Below, piece after piece: positions 44,137 to 57,252 of a DNA stretch of 64,000 bases (position 1 is the stretch's first letter; every line of letters starts with the position of its first letter). This DNA comes from Ypsolopha sequella (Eukaryota; Arthropoda; Insecta; Lepidoptera; Ypsolophidae), in the NCBI GenBank assembly GCA_934047225.1, contig CAKOHE010000009.1, positions 21,001 through 85,000 of the forward strand, in the 5' to 3' direction. A program made the translations under genes and the position numbers. The notes under the pieces are model-generated. The model had not been told where the DNA came from. It made no database searches and saw only the letters and a program-made list of their open reading frames with translations.

Positions 44137-45040
44137 TGTCGCGAATGCGAAACCTCTAGGTAGCTATAGGCTAGCGCGGGACGAGGCGGGGGAGAGAGCG
44201 CGGGCGCGCACGCCGTCAGTCGCCGCCTGGACAGTAAAAAGGGTAACTGTGTGCGTGGACAGTGGAGTAGAGGTAAGTGACACAGCAATATATATTCAGT
44301 GTACTTACCTATCAGAGGGAAAAGCCCTAGTTATCAGAACCGATGCGTCGGACTGCCAGCGGGCAGGGGTCAATAAATATTCAGTATCAGAGGGAAAAGC
44401 CCTAGTTATCAGAACCGATGCGTCGGACTGCCAGCGGGCAGGGGTCAATAAATATTCAGTATCAGAGGGAAAAGCCCTAGTTATCAGAACCGATGCGTCG
44501 GACTGCCAGCGGGCAGGGGTCAATAAATATTCAGTATCAGAGGGAAAAGCCCTAGTTATCAGAACCGATGCGTCGGACTGCCAGCGGGCAGGGGTCAATA
44601 AATATTCAGTATCAGAGGGAAAAGCCCTAGTTATCAGAACCGATGCGTCGGACTGCCTGCGGGCAGGGGTCAATAAATATTCAGTATCAGAGGGAAAAGC
44701 CCTAGTTGTCAGAACCGATGCGTCGGACTGCCTGCGGGTAGAGGTTAAAGAATAGTAGCAGGAGAATCCCTGCAAGCGAGGCATGGGGTGGCTGTAGGGG
44801 AGGTTGGAGGCCACAGGGGTGAGGATGTGAGATTCCCCCCAACTATAAGACCAGTAATCAGATTCAGTTAATCAGGTCAGGCTATAAGAAAGAGGATCGT
44901 ACATGCGTGTGCGATATTGTGGGTACTTATTCAGTTTATGTATTTACCTACTATTATAATCAGTATTACATCAGCTAGTAAAATATCAATCAATTCAGAT
45001 ATTCGCCTAGTAATTAGGTAAAAGAAACTATGTGGCGACA
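44137..45040 (+). repeat. 3' LTR (904 bp)
   Basis: Same ends as the 5' LTR; carries six copies of the 75-bp repeat. Confidence 0.95.
44311..44755 (+). repeat. 75-bp tandem repeat, 6 units, in the 3' LTR
   Basis: Five full units plus the same diverged last unit as in the 5' LTR. The two last variant units are shared by both LTRs, so the copy-number difference lies among the internal identical units. Confidence 0.95.
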
Positions 45041-45322
45041 CAAGCATTCAATATAAATATCCAAGACCCAATATAATAAATCCAATTCATATCATTTATC
45101 CTTATATCTATCTATAATCTTATTTTTCAGACTTCACTCCACTTAATTATCCTACTTTTCAAAATAGTTTGCTTCTCAAACTTACAAAATGGATACAATA
45201 TTTGTAAATCCCTACTGACCACCAATAGAGGGGTATACTTGTACGTAAGAAAAGACTACTGTTCATCTATTTCATACATAACAACCTGATGCCTTCAATG
45301 AAAATCTTTTCTATCTAGGTAT

Positions 45323-46763
45323 ATATGAGCATTTCTCATTTTTTTTCGTAACTTGATTTTTTTGCTGTCCCACAAAGTTATTTATCATTATTGTGTACAA
45401 AATGGTCTAACAGTATTTAACTGTAGACGGTGTGGTTTTCTTTATTTATTTTTGAATACGAAAAAAAATACTGAATGTCTAAAATAATTATATATTAATT
45501 AAAATTAAGTAAATAAAAAACATTCCCAAATTTTAATGTATGAAAAGTCACGTGTCCCATACGACTTACTGATACTTTGATCGCTAATATTTCGGAAAGT
45601 TCAAAAGCATCCTACGTATTTTTTGATTTTAATTGCTTAATCATTATGTCGGGGTTCATTTCATATTATCTTTGAGAAGAGACTAGTGCATTATTTTTTC
45701 AAAAAACACATTTTAATCTTGTCCCAGAAAAGTTTCAAAAAGTGACATCCTCTTTTGTTACCAATTTTAGCATATTACTTTTGTGAAATATACCAATAAG
45801 TTGATATTTTTAGTTTTTGGCAACACTCTACGTGACATTTCAGTATGCCATTTTGTTGAGCAATCTCTCTCTGCTGGATGGCGTCTTAGAGTGTACACGT
45901 GCCTACTATTGCTCAATTTCTGTTCAGTTTTTGTTACCAGATTTTGCAGGTAAATTGTTAATATCTCATAAAACCATTGTTGGTTTTTGAAAGAGAATAT
46001 TCTAAGCTACATTCGAGTTGAATTTAAATAAAACAGTTATTGTTTTTACTGTGATGAATAAATTTTAAAACATAAATTATTCTCGTTTCGTTACTTCTTC
46101 TTTTGTTACTTTGGCATAGTAATGTATAAGAGGAAAGTTAGGTAACAAAAAAGGAATTCAAACAAAAGTAGCAAAAAAGGTAACAAAAAAGGAATTTTGT
46201 TACTCTTATTTTGTTACTGTCCCAAAATTAATCAACATTAATTTTGAATTTTCCTGGGTTTTAATTGACTTAAAACACCTAAAAATGATCGTTAATAATG
46301 AAAAATAGAAACATGTCGGGATAAATAATATTATCTTTCTATAATTAATTTTGGTTTTCATAAAATAAAAACTTTTGCCTTTATGTTTGTACCAATGGTA
46401 ACAAAAAATAATTATTGCAGAGTTTTCGTAAATATGTTTTTATTTAAAGGGATATTTTTGCTGAAATTATTAAAAGTATAATCATGAATTTAAAGAAACA
46501 ATGTTTCCTACTGGTATATCTACAATAACTTATCCAATTTTCACCAAATAAGTAGTAACAAAATAGGACGCTTTTTTTCACCCCCTAATTGGATTTTCAC
46601 AATTTTATCACTGAAACGGTGAAATCACATACGTGCTATACCAATATTATCAATCTAAACATAATAAATTATCAGATTTTTATGTTATATACATATATTT
46701 ACGATATTTTCATTTTGGACAAGTTTTTGAATTAGTAGCAAATTTTTTGAGAAATGCTCATAT
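45323..46763. mobile_element. 1.44 kb non-autonomous element with GTAACAAAA motifs
   Basis: Ends ATATGAGCATTTCTCA and its exact complement (16 bp). The interior has no gene but many copies of TTTTGTTAC / GTAACAAAA in both orientations (for example around 45755, 45930, 46100, 46142, 46180, 46202, 46396, 46555). Confidence 0.65.
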
Positions 46764-46764
46764 G

Positions 46765-48227
46765 GTAACTCTCTTATTCTATAGATATGTAAAATATCCT
46801 TAAACTATAAGTGTCCTTATTAGGCTATTTTATACTGGCTCACCTCTACATAGCTATACCCTATCCTAGTCTATTTTTCAAAGATAATTAGATAATTTAG
46901 TTTGCGTAAAACTTAGAATTGCCAAAGTATGTACCTACTCATTCAAATCCGAAGTTAGTACCGCAGTTCTTCTGAATATACATAATATTAGCGTATATAA
47001 TCTATTATAATATTTTAGTTATTGAGTCACAGTATGATTGTATAAGTAACCTAGTAACCTGGTTCCATCTATACTAATAATAACGCATTACTACTTAGTT
47101 GTATTAGGCTTTCGTATGCGTGTGTGCAGTCACGTGTCAAACTAGTTAAGTTGGTGTTGCATTCTATCGCTAGGTGGAGCTAGTATCATCAATCAATACA
47201 TAAAAAAAGAAAACTCCTGGCTCACTCACTCAGTGATTCATCAACGCACAACCCAAACCCTTGGACCTGGAAAGCTGAAATTTTGCACAGAGGTTTCCTT
47301 TATAATTAGAAAAGGAATAAGGCCGAATTTTCGAAAAATAGGCGGTCAAATTTTCTATCGGAAATTCATTAGTTTTGTAGTTAAAACCATGAAAATTGGT
47401 ATTGAGAATAGAATTTAACTGATAATTACGACAATGACAACTTTTAGTGTATAACTACTCATTTTTTTTTACCTTTTATAAGCTACAGCTTAAGTTTGTA
47501 AAAGAACTAGTTGGATACAAAATTTTACAATAAAAATAAACATCATCGTAGTTATTGGTAAGAAGAGAATTAAAGAGCATTTTCTGTGATAATTTCCTTT
47601 ATGTGAGTACAATAATTGTATATTATTAATATTGCAATTGTATACTATTGATAATTATTTTGTATACAATTATTTTGTATAACATTTTTTTTTATAGTTT
47701 ATATAAGTTTTTATATTATTTTTAAGTATTTATTTATTTTATTGATACGTATTGCAGTTAATGAACTAATGAGTTTTAAACGGTTTTTTGTCTTTGTGTG
47801 CACAGATTAAATTCTCACTTTTTATTTAATTGCTTCTATCACCAAGGTTTTGCTGGTAGAAATCTCTTTCAGAGATAAGCTTGCATTTTTCTTAAACTGT
47901 CAGATTATTGTTACTTGTAATACGTTTTTTTTTTTGAGTGCAATAAAGGATTTTGAATGGAATTGTTTTTTTTTTTCTTATGTTTGACTTTACCCTCTCA
48001 ATTCTCAATATCACAATTAATAGGGATATTTATTTCCACCAAAAGCTTGTCTGGAAGAAATCGATATAAGTGATAGGGCTGCCAATTGTTACCTTCTTTT
48101 GTACCTTCTTTTACATATTTTATGTATTTTGGTATTTTTGTTGTCTTATCATGTCATTGTAATTTTTTTAATTTGCGCGGTTATTTGTCTTTGGGAATTT
48201 TAAAAGTGTTAGGTCTAAACTGGCCAC
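46765..48227. other. No gene; AT-rich with a Helitron-like fragment
   Basis: Around 47205-47330 the stretch CATCAACGCACAACCCAAAC and GCTGAAATTTTGCACAGAGG resembles the 5' part of the Helitron at 12829. The rest is A/T-rich without recognisable ends. Confidence 0.45.
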
Positions 48228-48790
48228 TTAAGGTAGGGCCACTGAGTGATGGCACTTATGACAGCTGCATTTAGTGATGAGGTACATTTCAAATTTCGGT
48301 TAAAAATAAAAATCAAGTGTGAGTTTACTCAACATTAGACACGTCATTTAACATTCAACATAATGATACAAAAGCAAAATGTACCAAAACCAGTGGCGTA
48401 GCTATCGGAGGGCTATGCGGTGTAGTGCCCCGGGGCCCCCAAGAGATGTTTAAATATCTAAATCGAAAAATGTATTTTACTATCATTTATTTTCGTTTAG
48501 TTTAACTTCGTCATTGTTTTGTTTTTAAATAAATATTGTTGCGTAACTTGGCGACCTCAAACACGATCTATAAAAAATGAGAAACATTAAAAAAAAAATT
48601 TCGTTTCTATACGAATTCTATTGCACAATAAAGCAACATTCAAATCGAAAAATAATAACCGAAACAAGTAGTACATCACTATCAACAATGAAGTATTACA
48701 TTTTTTAATTCACAATTGCTTATAAATAATTACGATACTATGTAGGCATTTAAACGTCATAGGCGCCATCACTCAGTGGCTTTTCTGTAG
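48228..48790. mobile_element. About 565-bp non-autonomous DNA element, copy 3 of 3
   Basis: Same interior as 15218-15783, with slightly decayed outer ends. Confidence 0.75.
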
Positions 48791-51640
48791 TTGAAAAACA
48801 GGTGCAAGGAGCGCGACACGATGTTTTTGCGATTAAACAGTACGTCACGCTCCTCGCACTTATGATTCAACTAGTGGCGTCACGCGTAGGCTTACCAGAT
48901 GACAGGAATTTTCCTGACATGTCAGGAATTTTGGCCCTCTTCAGGAAATCAGGAATAAATTTGTCAGGAATATTTGAAACAGATGAATAATTGCTTGAAA
49001 TTATTATAATTTATTGAGTTTCAATATATTTGTACAGAAAACAGGTGAAAATCGCGCTGCCTAACATGAAACCTTTAGAAAAACGTCAGGAAAATTATTG
49101 AATTATCAGGTTAATTTACATTAAATGAAACACGTGAAGGGTGTAAAAACGTCACATATTTAACTCGTTCCTGCATTTTATGCATCACACCGTCTACATA
49201 TCAATAGGAATCGTCTAGCTGTTCGAATAATGAAACTTTGAATTCGATTTATATTGTGTCTGAAGAATCGAAACTGATCGACGTATCGAATAATAAACAT
49301 TCGGCTTACTATCCTAGAAAAGAGAAAGCATAAATTTAAATTCACCTGCTGAAAGTTTTAGAAAAACTACACTGACTTTGCTTCTCTCTTCCCTAAACAA
49401 TGATCTCTAGGAGTCGGCTCACCATTATCAGCTCAACTCAAAATGGTTATAGTCCCCCACTTCCTTAGAAAAAAAAAAAAAACAGAAAATATGGTTTTCT
49501 TTTGAAGTTTGTAAATAGTATTTTGTGCAACTGTAACATAATTTGAGACAGTTTGACACGAGCCCTTGTGGAACGACGAAGCGAGTTTCGTAATCATTTA
49601 GCACGAGTGTCCCAATGTCTAATTATGTTCAGTTGCACACAATATTTTATCTGTAACCATCAAAGATATCGCCTTTATTTATTATATTTTCAATTAATAA
49701 ATTCACATAAAAACAAAAAGTGGTATCATGAAGAGGCCTATCACAAAGCTGTCACTTCTACCCACTGATGATCAAGAGACCCAGCGACCACCGCAAGAAA
49801 CAAGACGACGACCTTTCAAAAATTCAATTTTCTCACCATGGTTTTAATGCTAATTACCATCTTTATATCCAGAGTAAACGGAGCAGCGTATAACATATTC
49901 AAATTCGGTACTAATCAAAGTATCTATTTTGATAAGGTATCCAGCATGCGTTTAATTCAAGATGATTGGAAATTGATTGTATTATACATCTCTTTTGTAC
50001 ATTCATTGTAAGTGGTTTTAAATCAAAATTTGGTATAAAATTTCACATAAAGTGAATATACATAATGCCTAATATATAATATACTTCTAACCAACTAAAC
50101 TTACACAATATATTTTTTGTTTGATATGTATATGTCGTAGGATGATTTGATAAATCGAATCTTCGCGAAAATCCTAGGGGTTTTGCGAAAACGCGGATAA
50201 TTAGACATAGGCGAAAAATTATCAAATCTTACTGGACAAAGTCAGGATTTTTGCGAAAATACTCGTTACTATAGCAATATTGCGAAACGAAACGCTGGCT
50301 GTTATGAAATAAGAACGCTGATTGGTCGGTCAGCGCGTTCAATAAGAGATCGTCTCTGATTGGTTGACGTCTTAAATGTCAATCATTTGTTGCCGCACGT
50401 TATTTGTTTACGTTTGTGTCTGAGTTAAATTGCAGAAGTGTTTTGTTTTTTATCGTAAATAGTGTACCTACTTGGACTTAAATAAAGTGGTAAATAAAAG
50501 TGCCACACGGATGTAGTGTCATATATCATAAAAGTCTTAGTCAACCACTCAACAACAACAATGCTTTCGAGATTGGTTTAGCGGTGTTTTGTTTGTCATT
50601 GTGTTAAAAGTGGACTATAAAATTTGACTTAATTTCTCAAAAAATGTGCATTACCTTTTAATAAGTGTGGTAGCGTTATAATCGGGGACCCCACCTCTAC
50701 CAGCTTTAACCACTTTTACCCCCATACAACTGCCAAACGATACTAAATCCAACCCGGACTTAATATACATACATATCGTATACATACAAATAAATAAAAA
50801 ATAACTACTTAATATACTATATATAAAAATATCAAAAGACTGAGTGATGAAGTGAGACTACCAACCTAAAGAAACTTCATGATGTGATCTTAAATTATTT
50901 TTAAATATCGCCAGTGAAGGCGATATACGTATCTTCGTGGGTAAATCATTCCACAGACGAACGGCTTATAATTGCTACGCGGCGTAGCTACTCTGCTCTA
51001 CAATTACTACGCAGAAGAAAAACAATTCGGATTGAGGTACCAAGCGAGGTGAGGTCACAACTTGTGATTGTTTTTCTTATTTTTGAATTGATAGATCTCT
51101 ATGCTCGATTCTTTTCAAAATTCAAATGAGACATCTGTCACGTTATGTAAATAAATTTGTTACAATGATATTACGGAATAAAATAGTTTTCTTGCATATT
51201 TAAAACTGGCGACGAGAAAATGGAAATTAACAAATACAAAAAGGCTCGGACCTGCCTAAAAGGTCAACTTACACGTCAAAGGAGATTAATACGATATTGA
51301 CGATGGAAACTTTCTTTCAAGGAATTCTTACTTTGTAAGTTGAAAGAAACTAAGTAAAGAGACTTGTTTTACATACCTACATGTTGTAAGTGTATTGTCG
51401 TAAAGTCGTAACTTATTTTATACATAGCCCTTCTCCGGCCATGCGGCTGGCTGTTTATAATACATAAATAATTAAAACTTTATTGGGATCTCGTAAGAAA
51501 CGAACACTCGACGATCATAAAAATTATCAATATTCGACAGAGATCGGCCTGTTCTTTAATTGCTTTTGTCAAAAAATAAACCTAATAAATAACGTTTCTC
51601 AGACGGTAAACTCTGGGGTATGCAAGTAAGAATATAATTT
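48791..51640. other. Gene-free stretch with small repeats
   Basis: Contains an imperfect inverted repeat at 49511-49657 (TTGTGCAACTGTAACATAAT / complement) and several TTTTGCGAAAA palindromes around 50150-50285. The only protein-like frame, at 50914-51129, has no recognisable content. Confidence 0.4.
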
Positions 51641-51649
51641 ACTACATAG

Positions 51650-52110
51650 CTATTTTAGGGTTCCGTACCTGAAGTGTGCCAAACGGGACCTTATTACTAA
51701 TAATAATAAGTTATGTAGCGTGTGACCTTCGCCGTGAACTCCCTCTATACGAGAGGCGTAGTGCCGTCTCGCTTTCGTTAAGTTAGCCGTTATTCGGAGA
51801 GACTCGACTGCGTTCGTGGCTCTCCGCGACCACGCCACCTCTCGGACGCCCGCGCCGTTGAATGCTGACCTCACCCCCCGCGCCGTTGAGCGGGAAGTCG
51901 AGCTATGACCGTCAGCTAATGAGGCCGCGCGCGCGCCGCTGGCATTCAACTGTTTTCCATAGTGACATTAAAATCTAACGTGTACTCCGCATTTCACTTG
52001 ACACCAGTCACAACCCAGAACCCTAGAACGTCGCTATACACGCGACAGTTATAAGTTATTATCAAGCCTCCCCTGTCCGTCGTCCGTCTGTCTGTCAGCT
52101 CTAGGGGTCT
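51650..52110. repeat. GC-rich interspersed repeat
   Basis: Begins TAGGGTTCCGTACCTGAAGT and ends in a GTCCGTCTGTCTGTCAG stretch, a pairing common in lepidopteran repeats. The minus-strand frame over it is a composition artefact. Confidence 0.45.
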
Positions 52111-52176
52111 TCAGCATCAATCGTTATGGTAGCCAGTTGAAATTTTCACACAATACGTGTTGCGATGGCCGCTGTC

Positions 52177-52674
52177 AATTAAGGCGAATGGATACGCCAA
52201 CTGCAATTTGGACCTGTCTTTGAAGGCCTACTCCTCTCACACGGGTGGTCCAAAAACTTTCATAAAAATATATGATAACTAGGCATTATAGAGTCAAAAA
52301 TAAATTTTAAGTTTCATGAACAATTTTTCTATTGTAAGTTTTGACAAAAAAAATCGAAAGTCATCGAAAGTTTCACATGATTAACACAAGAATTCTCTTA
52401 CTCCTTTCAAACGCTTAAAGCGATTTTAATCATTATTTCACCAAATTATAGGAAATTTTTAGATCTAAAAAATTCAAGTTCAATTTTTTTTTCGTCCACG
52501 GCGTCCATGTGAAAAGTATTATTTTCTCCTATTTTGCGCTAGCCGGAGACGCAGTGGTTGTCGTAACAGCCACCTTTCAAGGCACGCTGAAATGAACATT
52601 ATTTCAATGTCGTTTCCGTTGAAATTTGTACCGACACACATCGAGTTATTTAGCGTGGTCATACGCCTTAATAC
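52177..52674. mobile_element. About 500-bp MITE
   Basis: Inverted ends TTAAGGCG(A/T)ATG...ACGC on both sides, non-coding interior. TTAA at both outer ends may be the target duplication. Confidence 0.5.
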
Positions 52675-53344
52675 CCGACGGAGGTCCCCATACAATAAAC
52701 CTTCTTAGGAGGCCGGCGGAGCAATCCTAGTTCATACAAACCAAATATCAAAACCATTTGCTAATCATAGATATTCTTAAAGTAGTGTGTATTTATTCCG
52801 ATTGCATTCACTAGCGCCGACATCAATGGGCCCGGGGGTGCCCAAGTCCCCACAATGTAGGGCTGAGCCCCCCCAAACAAAATTATGTCCTGTGTCCTTA
52901 CTTTTGCTGAGACTGAATTAAAACCAGCGTCCCGCCGACGCTCGCTAAAACGAGTTGTTCAAAATTCAATAACCGAAACTGACCCTTTTGTATTAATAAT
53001 AAAGACAAAAGCCTAGAAAACTTTTTTGAAAGTTGCATTGTTCGTAGAAATAATAGATTGAGGGGGTGAGGGGCGCCGCCGTACGAACTTTATGCCGCGA
53101 AAGTTATGCCACTTTAGAAAAAAAAACATTATTTACTTACTAGAACAATTATTGAAAATCTGCTCAATAAATGCGTAGATATAGCAATGAGCTATTTTAA
53201 ATAGCATAGTTTTCATAGAGAACGTCATTGATGAGCTAAAATTTCAACTTATGCCAAAAGCGGCCGTTTAAAGCCTCGCGATATTTCCATACAAAGGAAA
53301 GAAAAACTCAACACTTTACATGATGTAAAGAAGTTTTTACAGTA

Positions 53345-53572
53345 CGCCAGTTACTTCCTGAAGTATCTAAATGCATTAAACTCTTACGAACTGTACCAGT
53401 AATCACAGCGTCAGCTGAAAGATCATTCAGTGCTCTTCGTAGATTGAAAACTTACTTGCTGTCTGCTATGACGCCCAGAGACTCGACAACATCGCAGTTT
53501 TGAACACCCATCAAACTGTTCTGGGTAGTTTAGACCTCAGACCTCTCGTCAACGAATTAATTATGAGATAAA
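53345..53572 (+). pseudogene. hAT transposase remnant (dimerisation domain)
   Basis: Reads LPEVSKCIKLLRTVPVITAS, then AERSFSALRRLKTYLLSAM, and after a one-base shift RLDNIAVLNTHQ. This is the C-terminal hAT dimerisation block (ASAERSFSALRRLK). The rest of the transposase is gone. Lies just 5' of the MGA-like exon, probably in its upstream intron. Confidence 0.75.
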
Positions 53573-53664
53573 TTAAATAAGATATGATTTGTAAACCTTG
53601 TTTTTTTATGTAACTTGGCCCCCCCAACATTTTTGTCAAGTCGGTGCCCATGATTGCATTACAG

Positions 53665-55630
53665 TACACTGGAATCGATGAACCAAGGGATACAAAACCT
53701 GATGAGGTTGAAATGGTGAATAGCACTACTGTAATCAAGGAAAAAATAAAGAGAAAATATAACGAACTAGAGAGACTAGATGTTACTGTTATAAGACTAT
53801 CTGATTCAGGAGATATTGAAAAAGAAATGCTTCCATGCAATAAAGCATTTTGCGCCTTGGGATGTATATGCTCTTCTTTGGAATTTAGACATAACATAAA
53901 AACACACTGTGGAAGAGTTGATTGCATGTTTGAATGCAAATGTGATTTCTCGAGATACAAGGCTTTAAGTAGTTTGGATGGAAACAGTTTAGATCTGATA
54001 CCGGGACTAATTAATTTAGACAACAAAATTAATTCAAAGCTTGCTAAAGAAGAGAAAAAATTTCACCAAACTGTTGTGGTAACTCAAGAAAAAAGTATAA
54101 TGTTAAAATCACAACGAAGAAACTTAAAAGTTCCAAAAAGGTACCTAGAATTTTTCAATAGCGGTTTCAAAGGTGAACAAAATGAACGTAAGTTCTTGTC
54201 AGTCTCTGTATTAAAACTAGATTGTGTAAATATAGAACCTTGGTGTATGGTACACAATCTCTATCAATGTTTTTGTCAAGGAATCTTTACTGAACGTCTT
54301 AAACAAGAATCTTCAAATCACATGGAAGGTGAATATATTGATCTATCTAATGATTTGTTAATAGAATCCGACAATACTAACAGCAATATTTTAAATAACT
54401 TCAAATCAGCGGGAAAGAAGACACATGAGAAATATAATCATGATAATCACAGAAGTAATCGATATAGTTCTTCCTCTGATGGAGTATACGACGAAACGTC
54501 GTTTTCGTATCGCGCACCGTCGTGTGCTCGAACGAAACCGTATAAACGGAGAAAGTTTAGTGACAAACACTACAAGGAAACCAATGCAATAATAATGGAA
54601 ATGGAAAAGAATGATGTAAGACTTCATAGCAAAATGATGAGTTATATCAGTAACGATAAAGATGAGGTCGACCTTGAAACTCTAAAAGAACCATCTGGTT
54701 GCACTGAATCCGATGTACTAATACATAATCTGAATCAGTCACCAAGCAACAGTTCAAGTGAAACTTCGAAACATTTCCCAAACAAAGCTAAATTGGTGTC
54801 TTGGCTTGAAGCTAACTATAAACATTATAAACAGCGCTCAGAACAAAATCGTAACAAAAGTATTTCCTTGGAAGCTCCGAAGGCTGGAAAAATTGCTCTT
54901 TACCCTTTGGAAGTAATATTAGACCGATACAACAAACGGAAAAACTACTTTATCGTAACTAAAGATGAACCATATCGTATATTTATGGCGGTGGATTTGA
55001 ATAAGCCTTTCTTTGCAAACTGTATTGATGTTGACAAAATTAAATTTGAAGATCTTAAAAAGTATCCAATCACAGTGAGAAATCTTTTGCAAGATACTTT
55101 TGATTTGAAAGACAATTTTTATATTATGTGTGGTTTCACCGATTGTTGGGAGTTGATTGGTTCAGTTACGAAACTAAAAGAAAAATCCGACGCTGAACTA
55201 TCAGATAATAATATAGATCATCCTGTTACGGTGGATAAGTCGGAGCTTGAACAGCAAAACATCATGCAAGACAGTGCTGCAAATAGTCCTGAAAGTGATA
55301 AACCTAAGAATAATAGTAATAACTTGAATGAAAAATCGAAATGGTTTGCCATGACCATAAACTATGACTTTAGTGAGATTCAGTTCTATAGCATAGGGTT
55401 TTTTTGTAAAGTATGACAGTACTATAAAAGCCATTAACGTAGCCCGAGTTTCAGGAAAAACTGTCAGGTTGTCGTCTCAAAAATTTGCTGTAGATAATGA
55501 GAGCCCCCAGTTTGGAATATACGCAATACCGGATCCAAGAGAAAACTATGTTTATGTTGGGCCATATGAAATGCATGAGGAACTTGGAATTGAAACTGTA
55601 AAACTGTACCAAATTCGTAGGTTTAGATAG
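53665..55630 (+). CDS. MGA-like cysteine-rich protein, 3' exon (one frame shift)
   Basis: Resembles the conserved region of MAX gene-associated (MGA) proteins, nuclear transcription regulators. A splice acceptor (GCATTACAG) ends at 53664, so this is an internal or terminal exon, not a gene start. Near the N-terminus are CNKAFCALGCICSS and HCGRVDCMFECKC, a Cys-rich motif typical of MGA. The middle is charged and Ser-rich. A later conserved part reads YRIFMAVDLNKPFFANCIDV and KDNFYIMCGFTDCWELIGS. The frame stops at 55416 after a run of seven T (55399-55405). With one base fewer it would continue through INVARVSGKTVRLSS and PRENYVYVGPYEM to a stop at 55628-55630, followed by AATAAA at 55801. The frame shift may be a real mutation or a homopolymer sequencing error. 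Confidence 0.65.
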
Positions 55631-57252
55631 TAAAATGTTCCGATTAGAAATTTCACTATTTGTCAGTTAAGCTAATATATGAAATTCATCAATATTACAA
55701 ATAATAAAAAGGTGAATTAAATCTCTGTAGCAATTCTGCGCCAGTCAGCTTCTTAAGAGGCTATACAACTGTGAACTTACTATGTTAAACTAATGTTATG
55801 AATAAAATACTTTATTATTTTTTTTTAATAACCACTACCAATAATTGGGGATGGATGAGATGAGGTATTTCTGAGTTTGAAACTTAATAATTTATTGATG
55901 ATCAAAGCTGAATAATATTTTAACAGCTGACCTTTATGTATGTCGTAAAACTTATTACTCGATAGATACTTCTATACGAAAAATAACTTCTTTAGTCGGC
56001 AATCTTCAAGTAAGCCCATAGGACAGTGAGTAAAATTCTTACATCTGTGATTATCTGGTCAATAAAATAGAAACTCAAGGTAAGCCATATTAGCAACTCC
56101 TCAGAAGTACCTTCCCTTGGATGTGGAATACCCCCTTGGCTTTTTTTAGGGGATATATATTTTTTTTGAATTCTAAATTTAAGATTTATTTATTTATTTT
56201 TAAATTTACGCGCCTATGTTGGTTCCCTGACTACACAACTCTGGTAAAGAACCAACAAGAAATCCAGAGCGTCCCTAAACATTGAAATCACTCGTGCAGC
56301 ACCATGTCCCATTCAATGATTCAGCCTCTTAACAGATCTACTCAAGTAGTGACTAGCTGTTTCAGTTAAAATTATTTTCTTACGAGTAGATATTGCTTGT
56401 AGTACTCAATTTAAAGTTGCTAGGTTAATATGACAAAACTATCAAGTAAAAAACTTAGACTTTCATATTCAGCGTACAGTCATTTTGTTTACTATTCAAT
56501 AGAGAACTTCTATCTAGTCAAAATTGTAAAAAACTTCTGTAATACAATCGTCTTTGTTATATTTAAGGCAAGTCAGATAAGTACCAATATCTACATTAGA
56601 AATTTATCCATTTTCTAAAAATCTCTCAAATAAACTTAGATATAAAAATGGTTTCCATGATTTTGGATCTAGAATAATATTTAAGGCTATGTCTGTGCCG
56701 GATATTATATTGACTAAAATAGCAACATGAACATTTTATTTGTTCTCTTGTGCAAAAAAGAAGTAGGTAAGTCTTGTAATTTTGTATGGCATTTTTACCA
56801 AAAAGGTAGCTTCTCGCTATTTACCTGACCCAGATCCATAGTATGGGCTAAGTAGGTACTCAACTAGACCAAATTCTGGACTATTTCTGTTGAACCAAGA
56901 CCTTTTCTACTTGTCTTAAAATTTATAAAAGCTTGAAGATGTCCTTTATTTTTAGAAACAAACTTCAGCAATAAAGCTATAAGATCTACATACTTCCTGG
57001 ATTCGGAATAATTTTCAACGTTATTAAGGCTATCTCTCGGCCATCTATGATTTTACTATATGACGAACAAATAAAGGAATCTACACACACATGACGAAGT
57101 ATAGACGCCTTAACCATCTCAGTATAAGGTTGACTATAGTAGTACTGCTATGCTTGACTACAGAGGAGCTATATTCTAGTCTCCTGGCGAATATAAATTC
57201 ATCTTTACTAGTATACCTTTATTTTCAGGTAAATTAATTTATAAATCGAAAA
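55631..57252. other. 3' flank of the MGA-like gene
   Basis: AT-rich and non-coding; poly(A) signal AATAAA at 55801. The part at about 56058-56335 recurs at about 59870-60113. Confidence 0.5.

Larger units (their letters stand above)
36161..45040 (+). mobile_element. Full-length BEL/Pao LTR retrotransposon with 5-bp TSD
   Basis: 5' LTR 36161-37556, primer-binding site from 37557, gag 38942-40354, protease to integrase 40355-44021, polypurine tract 44130-44136, 3' LTR 44137-45040. The LTRs begin TGTCGCGAATG and end GTGGCGACA. Target duplication CAAGC at 36156-36160 and 45041-45045. The LTRs differ by a few substitutions, one 33-bp indel and seven 75-bp repeat units. Pol is defective: RT core deleted, with frame shifts and stops. 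Confidence 0.95.

Noticed and set aside
44045..44755. Open frame with a hydrophobic N-terminal stretch just before the 3' LTR, as a possible envelope-like protein
   Set aside because: It runs through the polypurine tract into LTR repeats; the hydrophobic part is an ATT-repeat low-complexity stretch. No envelope features.
53644..53664. GTG/ATG at 53644-53652 as the start of the MGA-like protein
   Set aside because: The first codons overlap a hAT-like terminus and a good splice acceptor; the exon most likely begins at 53665.
54406..54627. Minus-strand frame inside the MGA-like exon, repeated at 59008-59229
   Set aside because: Antisense shadow duplicated along with the exon.
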